Source: Caldifarciminota bacterium (GTDB lineage Bacteria; Hydrothermota; Hydrothermia; B15-G9; WFZT01). From it: 26,071 bases of DNA. Both the position numbers and the translations under genes were made by a program. This document shows, in pieces, positions 8,265 to 15,506 of the stretch. Where the stretch lies: assembly GCA_026991055.1 (NCBI GenBank), contig JALXCE010000068.1, positions 1 to 26,071 on the forward strand, read 5' to 3'. The notes under the pieces are model-generated. The model did not search any database. It was given only the letters and a program-made list of their open reading frames with translations, and was not told the origin of the DNA. The first letter of the stretch is position 1. Each line of letters starts with the position of its first letter.

Positions 8265-8682
8265 GTTCTCTTATCTTCTGGGTTAATTCTTCCACTTTCC
8301 CATAGAGCTCTACCATGGTCTTCTCAAGTGCCTGTCTGAGCAGTATTAAGGCCGAAATTTCCTTCTCAATCTGCTTGACAGCCTCGTCGAATGTGAGCTC
8401 GACAGATATGCTGCTCCCGATGCTTACCACAACCTTTTCAACTGCCTCTAATTTCGCGCTAACCTGTGCAATCCTTCCCACAGGTAGGAGCACCTCTTTA
8501 CCTTTACCAAGGTCTTTCAGGTTCTGAAGGGTTGTTATGGTTGTCCTGTACTCCGAAATCAGGGCATCAATGTTTGTAATATTTACCCTGAGTGTTTCTA
8601 TCTGGTTTATATAGCTTCTCAGCTCCCTGTTGAGTTCAGCCATTCTTTTGTCGTCCTTTTTTATTTCTTTTTTTGCTGCCAT
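8224..8682 (-). CDS. Prefoldin alpha-like subunit (archaeal type)
   Basis: The 152-residue product has the prefoldin alpha layout: an N-terminal coiled-coil helix (about 10-58, including NIDALISEYRTTITTLQNLK), two beta-hairpins (62-96: GKEVLLPVGRIAQVSAKLEA then VEKVVVSIGSSISVEL), and a C-terminal helix (97-140) with an acidic tail. The 'EVLLPVG...V.A.LE...KVVVSIG..I.VE.....A' signature is that of archaeal GimC alpha and eukaryotic PFDN5/3. The family forms a hexameric jellyfish-shaped holdase chaperone with beta subunits. It is rare in bacteria. The gene starts 3 bases after the RAMP-like gene ends and overlaps the miniature beta-like gene, so an alpha/beta complex is plausible. Confidence 0.78.
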   Translation of the reverse strand: MAAKKEIKKDDKRMAELNRELRSYINQIETLRVNITNIDALISEYRTTITTLQNLKDLGKGKEVLLPVGRIAQVSAKLEAVEKVVVSIGSSISVELTFDEAVKQIEKEISALILLRQALEKTMVELYGKVEELTQKIREHGREEATAEEGEK

Positions 8683-8685
8683 GAC

Positions 8686-9405
8686 TTACACCTCCTTCTT
8701 AATTTCTGCCCATCCAGCCGTAACCCCCTCCCGTGGGAGAAAGAGGACTTTCTGTGGCCTTATATCCAGCTTAAATTCACGCAGGAATCTTTCTCTTATT
8801 TCCTTGATCCTCCAGAAGAAGAGAAGATTCCCCTTGAATTTTTCCACGGTCCACCACCCCGTCCTGAGTGGAATTTCCCATTTCTTAACCTCATTAATCA
8901 TGGGAATGTAGAAGGTCTCCACCAGCGGATGGTCACCTAAAAGCTCCATCTCCATTTTAAGCAGGGCTTCTGTGTATGAATGCCCCGCTGCCCTGATAAG
9001 CTCCAGCTTTTCAGATTTTATGGAGATGTTGATAATACCCTCGAAGACCTCCCCTATAAATGAATCTACCTCGTCCCACGTCTGAAGGTTCATTACATCA
9101 ACGGGAGTTTTGTAGATTTTACCACCAATTAGAGGAATTCTATCGGGTAAAGTCAAAAGAGAATGTAGATTGTATTTTTCAAATATCAATTCCTTCACTG
9201 TGGGCACCACATCACGGGGTGAAAGCTCCATGAGGAGCTTTTTAATCTGATTTTCGAGGGGCTTGTCCTTTTTTATGTGATAAAAAATGAGGGCTGAAGT
9301 AATGGATTCCTCAATGACTTTCCCCTCAATGAAAGGGTTGCCATTTTCATCCCTCGGGAAGCCCTCACGTGAGTATAAAACAGGTGTCCAGAAAAGAAGT
9401 TCCAT
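8686..9405 (-). CDS. Csm5-like RAMP-superfamily protein without a CRISPR context
   Basis: The ATG at 9405 is chosen over the longer frame to 9549 because it lies one base after the stop of the upstream gene. The 239-residue product opens with MELLFWTPVLYSREGFPRDE followed by NGNPFIEGKVIEESITSAL, resembling the RAMP start (a 'TPV' strand, then 'G.P.IPGSslKgalR.A'). The middle TLPDRIPLIGGK parallels the Csm5 'SDS.p' region. The C-terminal IPLRTGWWTVEKFKGN and later VLFLPREGVTAGWAEIKKE parallel Csm5's Gly-rich loop and 'FPkTRR...PLGWV' ending. Csm5 is the crRNA-capping subunit of type III-A complexes. No cas10, csm2-4, cas6 or array is visible. The fold call comes from reading motifs only and needs a profile search. 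Confidence 0.5.
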   Translation of the reverse strand: MELLFWTPVLYSREGFPRDENGNPFIEGKVIEESITSALIFYHIKKDKPLENQIKKLLMELSPRDVVPTVKELIFEKYNLHSLLTLPDRIPLIGGKIYKTPVDVMNLQTWDEVDSFIGEVFEGIINISIKSEKLELIRAAGHSYTEALLKMEMELLGDHPLVETFYIPMINEVKKWEIPLRTGWWTVEKFKGNLLFFWRIKEIRERFLREFKLDIRPQKVLFLPREGVTAGWAEIKKEV

Positions 9406-9406
9406 T

Positions 9407-10099
9407 TTACTTGAAAGCTCCAAGGATTTTATCTGCCTTCTCCGCAATATCGATTTCAAAGAGAGCAATGGTGGGGAGCAACCATGAGACTCTGAATCTT
9501 GCATCTCCGTCCTTGTTTTCACCGTAGTATGCAAGTGCCACTCTTCCAAATCCTGCTTCGCGCTCGATTTTCTTGGCTTCTCTTAAGAATCTTCTTGCCA
9601 CATTGGGCAGTTTGCTGAATGGATATGGCTTTCCCTCCTGACCTCTTTGCTTAATTAGCTCTGTAGCAGTACCTACGTTTCTTGTTGCCTCGATCAGGTG
9701 GTGCAACCTGTGCTTTTTGAAATAGGCAAGAAGTAGTGATGCAGCGGGTAATCTGAGGATTTCGATATTTTCATTTCCCTCTCTTAGCTGACCAACAAGG
9801 TAGGCTCTACCGTCCTCCATTTCAATGTGGGCAAATAACCTCTTGTTTTTGGGCATTTCATAGAGAATCTCGTCAACTTCGTATTTCACACCGCTTTCTT
9901 CGTAGATATCACCCGATTTCCTTTTGCCATACTCAGCAACAAAATACGTGGATTTCCCACCTTTTTTACCCAAAATCAAATCCAGACCCCATTTTTTCAG
10001 AGATTTGAATTTGAACTCTCTCTCCTTCTCTGGCTGACCAAGGGTCTCGAAGACAAGGGTGTTCAATGCCTGTAATTCTCTAAGTTCCAGAACGCTCAT
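9407..10099 (-). CDS. Soluble protein of unknown function, first gene of the RAMP/prefoldin operon
   Basis: The 230-residue, lysine-rich protein has no signal peptide or membrane segment. Beta-rich stretches (STYFVAEYGKRKSGDIYEES, RLFAHIEMEDGRAYLVGQLR, RFRVSWLLPTIALFEIDIAE) alternate with helices (AASLLLAYFKKHRLHHLIEA, ARRFLREAKKIEREAG). I recognise no family; a nucleic-acid-binding role is possible from the basic character but is only a guess. It is not obviously a RAMP protein. Translation starts at an ATG with AGGAGG eight bases upstream. Its stop is one base from the Csm5-like start, the tightest link in the operon. Expression probably comes from the divergent promoter shared with uvrC. 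Confidence 0.72.
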   Translation of the reverse strand: MSVLELRELQALNTLVFETLGQPEKEREFKFKSLKKWGLDLILGKKGGKSTYFVAEYGKRKSGDIYEESGVKYEVDEILYEMPKNKRLFAHIEMEDGRAYLVGQLREGNENIEILRLPAASLLLAYFKKHRLHHLIEATRNVGTATELIKQRGQEGKPYPFSKLPNVARRFLREAKKIEREAGFGRVALAYYGENKDGDARFRVSWLLPTIALFEIDIAEKADKILGAFK

Positions 10100-10157
10100 A
10101 TCTAAAAACCTCCTAATAGTTTTGTTATGTTTTATAAGTAAGTTGATTGATAAAATC

Positions 10158-10176
10158 TGTCAAGATTTTGTTGACA
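10158..10176. promoter_or_regulatory. Palindromic overlap of divergent promoters
   Basis: TGTCAA-GATTTTG-TTGACA is an inverted repeat whose two arms are perfect TTGACA -35 boxes, one facing uvrC and one facing the minus-strand operon. RNA polymerase or a repressor bound here could couple the two units. Confidence 0.5.
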
Positions 10177-10199
10177 AAATTTTAGCTCATCTGTATTGT
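10171..10199 (+). promoter_or_regulatory. Predicted sigma-70-type promoter for uvrC
   Basis: TTGACA (10171-10176), a 17-base spacer and TATTGT (10194-10199) form a good housekeeping promoter. The -10 ends 39 bases before the uvrC start. The opposite-strand TTGACA at 10158-10163 has no equally good -10 at 17 bases; TTATAA-like bases lie at about 20 bases, so that promoter is weaker or differently recognised. Confidence 0.5.
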
Positions 10200-10238
10200 G
10201 GGTGGTGGAGAGATGGGTTTAAGTGTATTTTTTATCCC

Positions 10239-12044
10239 ATGAATGAGTTCCTGCTCCAGAGGATAAAGACGGTTCCGGAAAAGCCCGGTGTTTACATCTT
10301 TAAGGATAAAAATGGACACGTACTCTACGTGGGTAAGGCAAAAAATCTGAAGAATCGCTTGAGGAGTTATCTACAGCCGCAGGAGAATCCAAGACTTAGA
10401 GTGATGGTCTCTAAAATACGGGACCTGCAGCTTATCCTCACAGGCTCAGAATCTGAGGCCCTTCTATTAGAGGCAAACCTTATCAAGCAGTACAAGCCGT
10501 ACTACAACATCCGTCTAAAGGACGATAAAAAGTATCCTTATCTCAAGATCACCATTAAAGACTACTATCCGGGGATTTTTGCAACGAGGGACCTGAGCGA
10601 TCGAGATTCCATTTACTTTGGTCCCTACACATCTGCAAAAGCCCTGAGAAAAACCATCAGGATGGTGAGAAACCTTTTCCCTGTTAGAACCTGCACATAT
10701 AAACTTGCTCCAGGGAAGCGGTTCCCTGCCTGCATTGACTATCATATCGGAAAATGCATCGGTCCGTGTGTGGTGGATGTGCCTCGAGAAGAGTATATGA
10801 AGCTCGTTAATGGAATAATCGAGCTACTATCGGGTCGAACTACAAGGGTTGAGAAGATACTCGAGGAGGAGATGAAGGAGGCTGCGGAGAATCTTGAATT
10901 TGAGCGCGCAGCTAAAATTCGCGACAATCTTCTTGCTTTAAGGGAACTTTTATCTCCTCAGAGTGTTGTTTCTCCCAATGGCAAAGACCTTGAGGTCTGG
11001 GGATACGCACTCTCCCGCAATTTTGGGGTTTTTGTAGTTTTGAATGTCAAAACCGGCAAGCTCGTCTATAAGGAGACGTTTTTCGTTGATGCAGAGCCAG
11101 GAATCTCTGAGGTGGAGGCATTTGAAAAATTCCTCTGGCAGTACTATTCAACTGCTACTTTGTGGACAAGCCTCATAATCGTGCCGGAGCTACCCCCGAG
11201 TGTTGATTACCTGAGGGCCTATCTTGAGAAAAAGACCGAGAAGAAAATTAAGATCAGGAAGCCTGTTTCAGATGAGAATTCCCTTCTGAGGCTTGCCATG
11301 GAAAATGCGCAGAAGGAGCTTGAGATTGAGCTCCAAAAGCTAAAAATAGAGGATAGGGCTATTCATCCCGCACTTTTTGAATTGAAGGACCTTTTAAAGC
11401 TTGATCATGTGCCGGAGAGAATTGAGGCTGTGGATATTTCACACACCTTTGGTAACAACCCGGTGGGGAGTATAGTCGTTTTTGAAAAGGGGTATCCCAG
11501 GAAGTCTGATTACAGGAAGTACAGGATTAAGACCGTTCAGGGGATTGATGATTTCAGTATGATTCACGAGGTGGTAAAGAGGAGGCTTAGCAGACTTACA
11601 AAAGAGGGCAAGAGGTTGCCAGATATATTTGTCATTGATGGGGGAGTGGGGCAGCTCAACCAGGCTCTTGCTGCGGCAAGGGAACTTGGTGTGCAGGATG
11701 TTTATTTTCTTGCAATAGCAAAGAGATTTGATGAGCTTTACACTCAGGATGGGAAAGTCCTAATGCTTCCAAGACGCTCTGAAGCACTTAAGCTTATCCA
11801 ACGGTTGAGGAACGAGGCCCACAGGTTTGCCATAACCTTTCACAGGGATTTGAGGACGAAAGAAGGTTTTGTTTCCTTTCTGGATACAATTCCAGACATA
11901 GGTGAGAAGCGCAAGCAGGCACTTATTTCCTATTTTGGCAGCCTATCGAGACTGATGTCTGCTTCAGTTGAGGAAATTCAGAGAGTGGAGGGTATTGGTC
12001 CCAAACTTGCCCAAAAGATTTACTATCACCTGCACGGGGATTGA
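10239..12044 (+). CDS. uvrC: Excinuclease ABC subunit C
   Basis: The 601-residue protein (ATG at 10239) has the normal UvrC length; the open frame back to 10059 crosses the promoter and is not used. The GIY-YIG nuclease (about 14-92) reads PEKPGVYIFKD...LYVGKAKNLKNRLRSYL, and makes the 3' incision. The UVR coiled-coil motif follows (EKILEEEMKEAAENLEFERA) for UvrB binding. Then comes the RNase H-like domain with AVDISHTFGNNPVGSIVVF and FVIDGGVGQLN for the 5' incision. A double helix-hairpin-helix ends the protein (IPDIGEKRKQALISYFGS, VEGIGPKLAQKIYYHL). UvrC acts with UvrAB in nucleotide excision repair. The nearest recognisable ribosome-site-like sequence, GGTGGAG, is too far upstream to be optimal. 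Confidence 0.95.
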   Translation: MNEFLLQRIKTVPEKPGVYIFKDKNGHVLYVGKAKNLKNRLRSYLQPQENPRLRVMVSKIRDLQLILTGSESEALLLEANLIKQYKPYYNIRLKDDKKYPYLKITIKDYYPGIFATRDLSDRDSIYFGPYTSAKALRKTIRMVRNLFPVRTCTYKLAPGKRFPACIDYHIGKCIGPCVVDVPREEYMKLVNGIIELLSGRTTRVEKILEEEMKEAAENLEFERAAKIRDNLLALRELLSPQSVVSPNGKDLEVWGYALSRNFGVFVVLNVKTGKLVYKETFFVDAEPGISEVEAFEKFLWQYYSTATLWTSLIIVPELPPSVDYLRAYLEKKTEKKIKIRKPVSDENSLLRLAMENAQKELEIELQKLKIEDRAIHPALFELKDLLKLDHVPERIEAVDISHTFGNNPVGSIVVFEKGYPRKSDYRKYRIKTVQGIDDFSMIHEVVKRRLSRLTKEGKRLPDIFVIDGGVGQLNQALAAARELGVQDVYFLAIAKRFDELYTQDGKVLMLPRRSEALKLIQRLRNEAHRFAITFHRDLRTKEGFVSFLDTIPDIGEKRKQALISYFGSLSRLMSASVEEIQRVEGIGPKLAQKIYYHLHGD

Positions 12045-12134
12045 GCCTTAACTCCCGATTTTCGGGTAATACACAGATTTATGGTCCTGAATAGAACAGT
12101 GAATGTATTTGGACGGTGCCCCCTCCTATCATCC

Positions 12135-12349
12135 CTGATATCACCCATGTTTTTGCTCCTCATGTATATTTATACAATGCAATCTGGGCGAGAAATTCAA
12201 TTTTTCGCACTAATTCAGCAATTTTTCCGAAAAGGTATATTCGTTTATACTGCATAAAGAGAGTGTTTAAATATTGAGCGTAGTACACCTTTTTGAAGCT
12301 GTGGCAAGGGATAAGATGTTATTATCCAGGAATTCGTGGGTGATATCAG
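12135..12349 (+). mobile_element. MITE-like element, copy 1 (215 bp)
   Basis: The ends are imperfect terminal inverted repeats CTGATATCACCCATG and CGTGGGTGATATCAG (14 of 15 match). Immediately outside lies a perfect 10-base direct repeat, CCTATCATCC, at 12125-12134 and 12350-12359, the expected mark of a target-site duplication. It is the same length as copy 2 at 21929-22143 (opposite strand), with about 33 mismatches by hand alignment, no indels and mostly transitions. No intact transposase ORF is inside; the frame open in copy 2 has stops here. An internal GGATAA-N7-TTATCC stem is kept in both copies although its loop differs. Confidence 0.72.
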
Positions 12350-12356
12350 CCTATCA

Positions 12357-12389
12357 TCCTCCCCCACGCACTACGTGCGCGGGGGAGGA
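12357..12389. repeat. GC-rich hairpin beside the MITE-like copy 1
   Basis: TCCTCCCCCACGCAC pairs with GTGCGCGGGGGAGGA across a TAC loop with one A-C mismatch, and is followed by a GGTGGGG tail. Equivalent hairpins with the same tail lie beside copy 2 (21882) and alone at 24536. Confidence 0.8.
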
Positions 12390-12709
12390 CACAGGTGGGG
12401 GGATTCTTTAGATAGATAAATCCGAAAAAAAACCACCCACTCCACCCCGGCTCTCCCTTCCCAAAGGGAAGAGAGGGAGTTACCAGCTAAGTATTTTCCG
12501 GGAAGCCGGGAAATTTCCTCTTGGAAAGGAAGGATTAAGGGAGAATGGGGGAGCGAACATAAATTAGAAGCGCACTTCATGCGCATGGGAGACGATTTTC
12601 AGGTAAAGCATGCTGGACCTGGTATTATTGAAGAATAAACGCCATTCCCATATTTAGATGCTGAGAAAACTTTCCAAAACACGTCACCTGGACGGAGTTT
12701 GAGATTGTT

Positions 12710-13171
12710 TTACCTGATCTCTCTTGTGTAATCAGCGACCTTAAAACGGAGTTTGCCAAGTGGCGTGTTTATCAGGGCATAGCCTGTAGCCCGAAAGGTC
12801 ACGGATTTTTTCCTTATTGCATTCGAGAGGGAATTAGAAAGCTCTCTCCAGCTCAGATGGAGGGGAATGGTGAAGGTTGCGTTGCCACCGGCAGGGACTT
12901 TCAGGGTTTTATTAAGAGTAGCTTTTCCTACTTTCATGTTGTTGGCAAATATATCGACGGCAAATCCAGAGAGTACTGCGTTCACTCTATTTGGATTATG
13001 TGCTTTAAAGTTGAGGTTCAGGTCCACTCCTTCTAAAGTTATGCGTGCCAGCTCCACGTTTTGAAACTTAATCTTTAGGTCTTTAATAGCCACGACCTGT
13101 CTCACTGCCGTGCAGGAAGTGAGAAGCAGAATTACTATGCCACCAATTAGAAATTTTCTCATATCAATCAT
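12710..13171 (-). CDS. LEA14/WHy-domain lipoprotein
   Basis: The 153-residue protein begins MIDMRKFLIGGIVILLLTSC, a lipoprotein signal with lipobox LTSC (lipidated Cys20). The mature part is a single late-embryogenesis-abundant type 2 (WHy) beta-sandwich: IKIKFQNVELARITLEGVDL-like strands, the family core LNLNFKAHNPNRVNAVLSGF ('v.NPN....l...'), VPAGGNATFTIPLHL, and a final TPLGKLRFKV strand. Bacterial LEA14-like lipoproteins are linked to envelope stability and desiccation or heat stress, but the exact role is unknown. A second ATG at 13162 is equally possible, since neither has a strong ribosome site. It stands alone between repeat-rich gaps. Confidence 0.75.
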   Translation of the reverse strand: MIDMRKFLIGGIVILLLTSCTAVRQVVAIKDLKIKFQNVELARITLEGVDLNLNFKAHNPNRVNAVLSGFAVDIFANNMKVGKATLNKTLKVPAGGNATFTIPLHLSWRELSNSLSNAIRKKSVTFRATGYALINTPLGKLRFKVADYTREIR

Positions 13172-13303
13172 TTTAATGCATCTGCCTTAAGTTGACCACA
13201 AAAATCTTCGTGGAGGATTAATACCCCAAACCTATTGCTCTCTCAATTTGCCAGAAATCGTGGTTTTATCCAGTATGGCTTTCTTTAAAGGTTATAGGAA
13301 CTG

Positions 13304-13345
13304 TTTCGGCGGGCCCACGCACGAAGTGCGTGGGCCCGCCTGAAA
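13304..13345. repeat. GC-rich hairpin with GAA loop
   Basis: GGCGGGCCCACGCAC (13308-13322) pairs with GTGCGTGGGCCCGCC across GAA; outer TTTC and GAAA can extend the stem. It shares the CGCAC-loop-GTGCG apex with the hairpins at 12357 and 21882. Confidence 0.8.
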
Positions 13346-13453
13346 AATCTCCAAAACTTAATCCTGTTCGAAAAAATTTCGAATTATTAGATTTTCAGAG
13401 ACCCCCAGCTCTTTATCAGTCCTGAAAGGCGTTAATAACCATACGTAAAAATT

Positions 13454-13485
13454 CCTCTCCCCGCAAGTATTTATGCGGGGAGAGG
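13454..13485. repeat. GC-rich hairpin, family B (copy 2)
   Basis: The arms CCTCTCCCCGCA and TGCGGGGAGAGG are identical to those at 1866-1898. The tail AGGAGAGGGGTCACAT at 13491... differs at one base from copy 1. Further downstream both copies also share CATCTTAAATTTT and AAGCGGAAT, separated by different inserts. Confidence 0.8.
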
Positions 13486-13604
13486 ATAAAGGAGAGGGGT
13501 CACATATTGCAAATTTTATGGGTAAGTTGGATGATCAAACTCACTCAACTGTAGAAGGTCTTCATCTTAAATTTTCAAGCGGAATGTCTTCTACCATTAA
13601 TTCA

Positions 13605-13633
13605 CTTCTCCAATTGCTTCGCAAGTGGAGAAG
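13605..13633. repeat. Hairpin with a GCTTCGC apex
   Basis: CTTCTCCA-A-TTGC pairs with GCAA-G-TGGAGAAG across TTC, with one mismatch. Read on the minus strand the apex is GCGAAGC, as in three other hairpins of the window. Confidence 0.65.
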
Positions 13634-13739
13634 GTGGTATTTATATCTCCCCGTTTCTCAAACGTAAATTGAAGAATAGATTTTTGAACAGGCTCCCAAA
13701 ACTTTGAAAATTTTGGGCTTGTGGTGTTATACTTCATGC

Positions 13740-14357
13740 GTGCTGGCTATTATTGCAGGTTATTTGATCGGTAGTATTCCGTTCTCCTTTATCCTGCCCC
13801 GGGTTTCCAGGGGGATTGATATCAGAAAAGTTGGGACGGGCAACGTTGGGGGCTCAAATGCCATTAGGAATGCAGGTAAAATAACGGGGATTGTCGCCGG
13901 ATTACTTGATTTTGCAAAAGGATTGGTAGCTGCAGCACTGGTATTAAAGTTGACTACACCCGGTTTAATTCAGGACATAGCACTTCTCAGTCCCATTGTA
14001 GGACACTGCTATTCAATTTTTATCGGATTTAAAGGAGGACGAGGTATAGCCACAACACTGGGAGTGCTTCTCTTTATCAGCCCCATAATTTTAGGCATCT
14101 TTATCGCAATTTCCTTAGTCGGGCTGGCTCTCCGGGAGGCAGGCTTGAGTAATTTTTTTGCCATCCTCTCCATGCCGTTTATTGCCCCATTTTTTGCCCC
14201 GCAATATTTTCGTGCTTTGCTTTTTGTCTCTTTATTCCTTATCTTCAGAAGAACAGTTTTTGTCATTTATGATGTAAGGAGAGGGGGAAAATTTGGGCAT
14301 TATTTTTTTAATAGATTGCTTTTTGATGCACCGGAAAAGACGAATTTTAGGAGGTGA
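13740..14357 (+). CDS. plsY: Acyl-phosphate:glycerol-3-phosphate acyltransferase PlsY
   Basis: The 205-residue integral membrane enzyme transfers an acyl group from acyl-phosphate to glycerol 3-phosphate, the first step of phospholipid synthesis. Three PlsY motifs are visible: GYLIGSIPFSFIL near the N terminus, GTGNVGGSNAIRNAGK (motif 1, 'SGNpGaTNvlR'), and GHCYSIFIGFKGGRGIATTL (motif 2, 'GHxFPvFlxFKGGKGvAT'). Five or so hydrophobic segments follow the known topology. GTG at 13740 gives the usual PlsY beginning. The open frame reaches a TTG at 13704, which adds 12 residues without a better ribosome site, so the start is uncertain. The acyl-CoA dehydrogenase gene follows after 3 bases, so both are one operon. 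Confidence 0.88.
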   Translation: MLAIIAGYLIGSIPFSFILPRVSRGIDIRKVGTGNVGGSNAIRNAGKITGIVAGLLDFAKGLVAAALVLKLTTPGLIQDIALLSPIVGHCYSIFIGFKGGRGIATTLGVLLFISPIILGIFIAISLVGLALREAGLSNFFAILSMPFIAPFFAPQYFRALLFVSLFLIFRRTVFVIYDVRRGGKFGHYFFNRLLFDAPEKTNFRR

Positions 14358-14360
14358 GTT

Positions 14361-15506
14361 ATGAATTTTGAGCTAACTGAAGAACAAAAAATGGCAAGGG
14401 ATATGGCACGGGAATTTGCAGAAAAGGAAATAAAGCCAGTGGCCCGTGAGCTGGACAGAGAGGCAAAATTCCCCGCTGAAATCGTGAAAAAGATGGCAGA
14501 GCTCGGTATGTTTGGGGTCTATGTCCCCGAAAAATACGGTGGTGCTGGAATGGACGTTGTGAGCTATGCGCTGATGGTTGAGGAAATCTCAAGGGCATGC
14601 GCTGGAACAGGTGTGATTATGTCAGCTCACACTTCCCTTGTTGTTGATCCCATCATGAAATACGGCACGGAGGAACAGAAGAAAAAGTATCTGCCACTTC
14701 TTGCCTCAGGAAAGGCCATCGGGGCCCACGGAATGACCGAACCAGAGGCAGGCACAGATATTGCAGGCATTAAAACTCGTGCTGTAAAGGATGGCAACGA
14801 ATGGGTGATAAATGGACGGAAGATTTTCATTACAAATGGGCGAGAGGCAGGTATTTATCTGATCTTTGCCAAAACCGACCCGGAGCTCGGACACAAGGGA
14901 CTTTCGGCATTTATTGTGGAAAGGGATACCCCTGGTTTTTCCATCGGGAAGATCGAGCACAAGCTTGGGATCAGGGCTTCATCCACTGCTGAGCTCATTT
15001 TTGAGGATATGAGGGTCCCAGATGAAAATATGCTTGGTGAGCGCGGTAAAGGGTTTTACATTGCCCTTGATGCCTACGATGGTGGAAGAATTGGAATTGC
15101 TGCCCAGGCTACAGGGATTGCAAGGGCCGCCTTTGAAGAATCAGTAGCCTATGCCAAGGAAAGAAAGCAGTTTGGAAGACCTATAGCTGAATTTCAGGCT
15201 ATTCAATGGAAAATTGCGGATATGGCCATGCTTATTGAGGCTGCGAGGCTGCTCTATCTAAAGGCTGCATTTCTAAAGGACAGAGGTGAGAATTACGTTG
15301 TCGCCTCTGCCTATGCAAAGCTATTTGCATCGGATGTGGCAATGAAGGTAACTCGTGAGGCTATTCAGGTTCACGGTGGTTATGGATATACCGAGGACTT
15401 TGATGTGGAAAGACATTATAGAGATGCCAAGATTACAGAAATTTACGAAGGTACATCCGAAGCCCACAGGCTAACCATCGCCCGTGCCTTTTTGAGAAAT
15501 AAGTGA
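14361..15506 (+). CDS. Acyl-CoA dehydrogenase, short/butyryl-CoA type
   Basis: The 381-residue FAD enzyme oxidises acyl-CoA to trans-2-enoyl-CoA, passing electrons to ETF. It opens with FELTEEQKMARDMAREFAEK and has the flavin/substrate motif HGMTEPEAGTDIAGIKTRA, a C-terminal helical domain with KERKQFGRPIAEFQAIQWKI, the FAD-contacting VHGGYGYTEDFDVERHYRDA, and IYEGTSE with the catalytic base Glu363. The Glu in that position defines the short- and medium-chain type, unlike the second dehydrogenase at 24757. AGGAGGTGAG precedes the ATG. Its TGA overlaps the next gene's GTG (GTGA). The grouping with plsY suggests a lipid-linked role, although the enzyme could serve fatty-acid or amino-acid degradation. 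Confidence 0.92.
   Translation: MNFELTEEQKMARDMAREFAEKEIKPVARELDREAKFPAEIVKKMAELGMFGVYVPEKYGGAGMDVVSYALMVEEISRACAGTGVIMSAHTSLVVDPIMKYGTEEQKKKYLPLLASGKAIGAHGMTEPEAGTDIAGIKTRAVKDGNEWVINGRKIFITNGREAGIYLIFAKTDPELGHKGLSAFIVERDTPGFSIGKIEHKLGIRASSTAELIFEDMRVPDENMLGERGKGFYIALDAYDGGRIGIAAQATGIARAAFEESVAYAKERKQFGRPIAEFQAIQWKIADMAMLIEAARLLYLKAAFLKDRGENYVVASAYAKLFASDVAMKVTREAIQVHGGYGYTEDFDVERHYRDAKITEIYEGTSEAHRLTIARAFLRNK

Larger units (their letters stand above)
12045..12709. other. 665-base gene-free region holding a 215-bp MITE-like element and hairpins
   Basis: It contains the MITE-like copy 1 (12135-12349), its adjacent hairpin (12357-12389), and then purine/pyrimidine-rich decayed repeats with an imperfect stem around 12451-12479 (CTTCCC-AAA-GGGAAG core). 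A 71-codon minus ORF here spans the repeats and is not credible. Confidence 0.5.
13172..13739. other. Gene-free region with three hairpins upstream of plsY
   Basis: It contains hairpins at 13304-13345, 13454-13485 (family B copy 2) and 13605-13633. A 64-codon ORF at 13473 runs through these and is not credible. No clear promoter for plsY was identified. Confidence 0.5.

Noticed and set aside
9406..9549. N-terminal extension of the RAMP-like protein
   Set aside because: It overlaps the end of the preceding gene; the ATG at 9405 is one base after that stop and starts at the first recognisable strand.
7103..10099. A CRISPR array or Cas operon accompanying the RAMP-like gene
   Set aside because: No spaced direct repeats, Cas10, Cas6, Cas1 or Cas2 signature was found in the window; the palindromes present are single hairpins, not arrays.
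10059..10238. Upstream extension of uvrC by 60 codons
   Set aside because: It crosses the predicted promoter and overlaps the divergent gene; UvrC homology begins at MNEFLLQRIK.
12054..12066. CCCGA-TTT-TCGGG hairpin after uvrC as terminator
   Set aside because: Only five pairs and no T-run; too weak to call.
12371..12586. 71-codon minus-strand ORF in the gap after uvrC
   Set aside because: Made of hairpin and low-complexity repeat sequence with no family resemblance or ribosome site.
13473..13667. 64-codon ORF upstream of plsY
   Set aside because: Starts inside one hairpin and spans another; no homology pattern.
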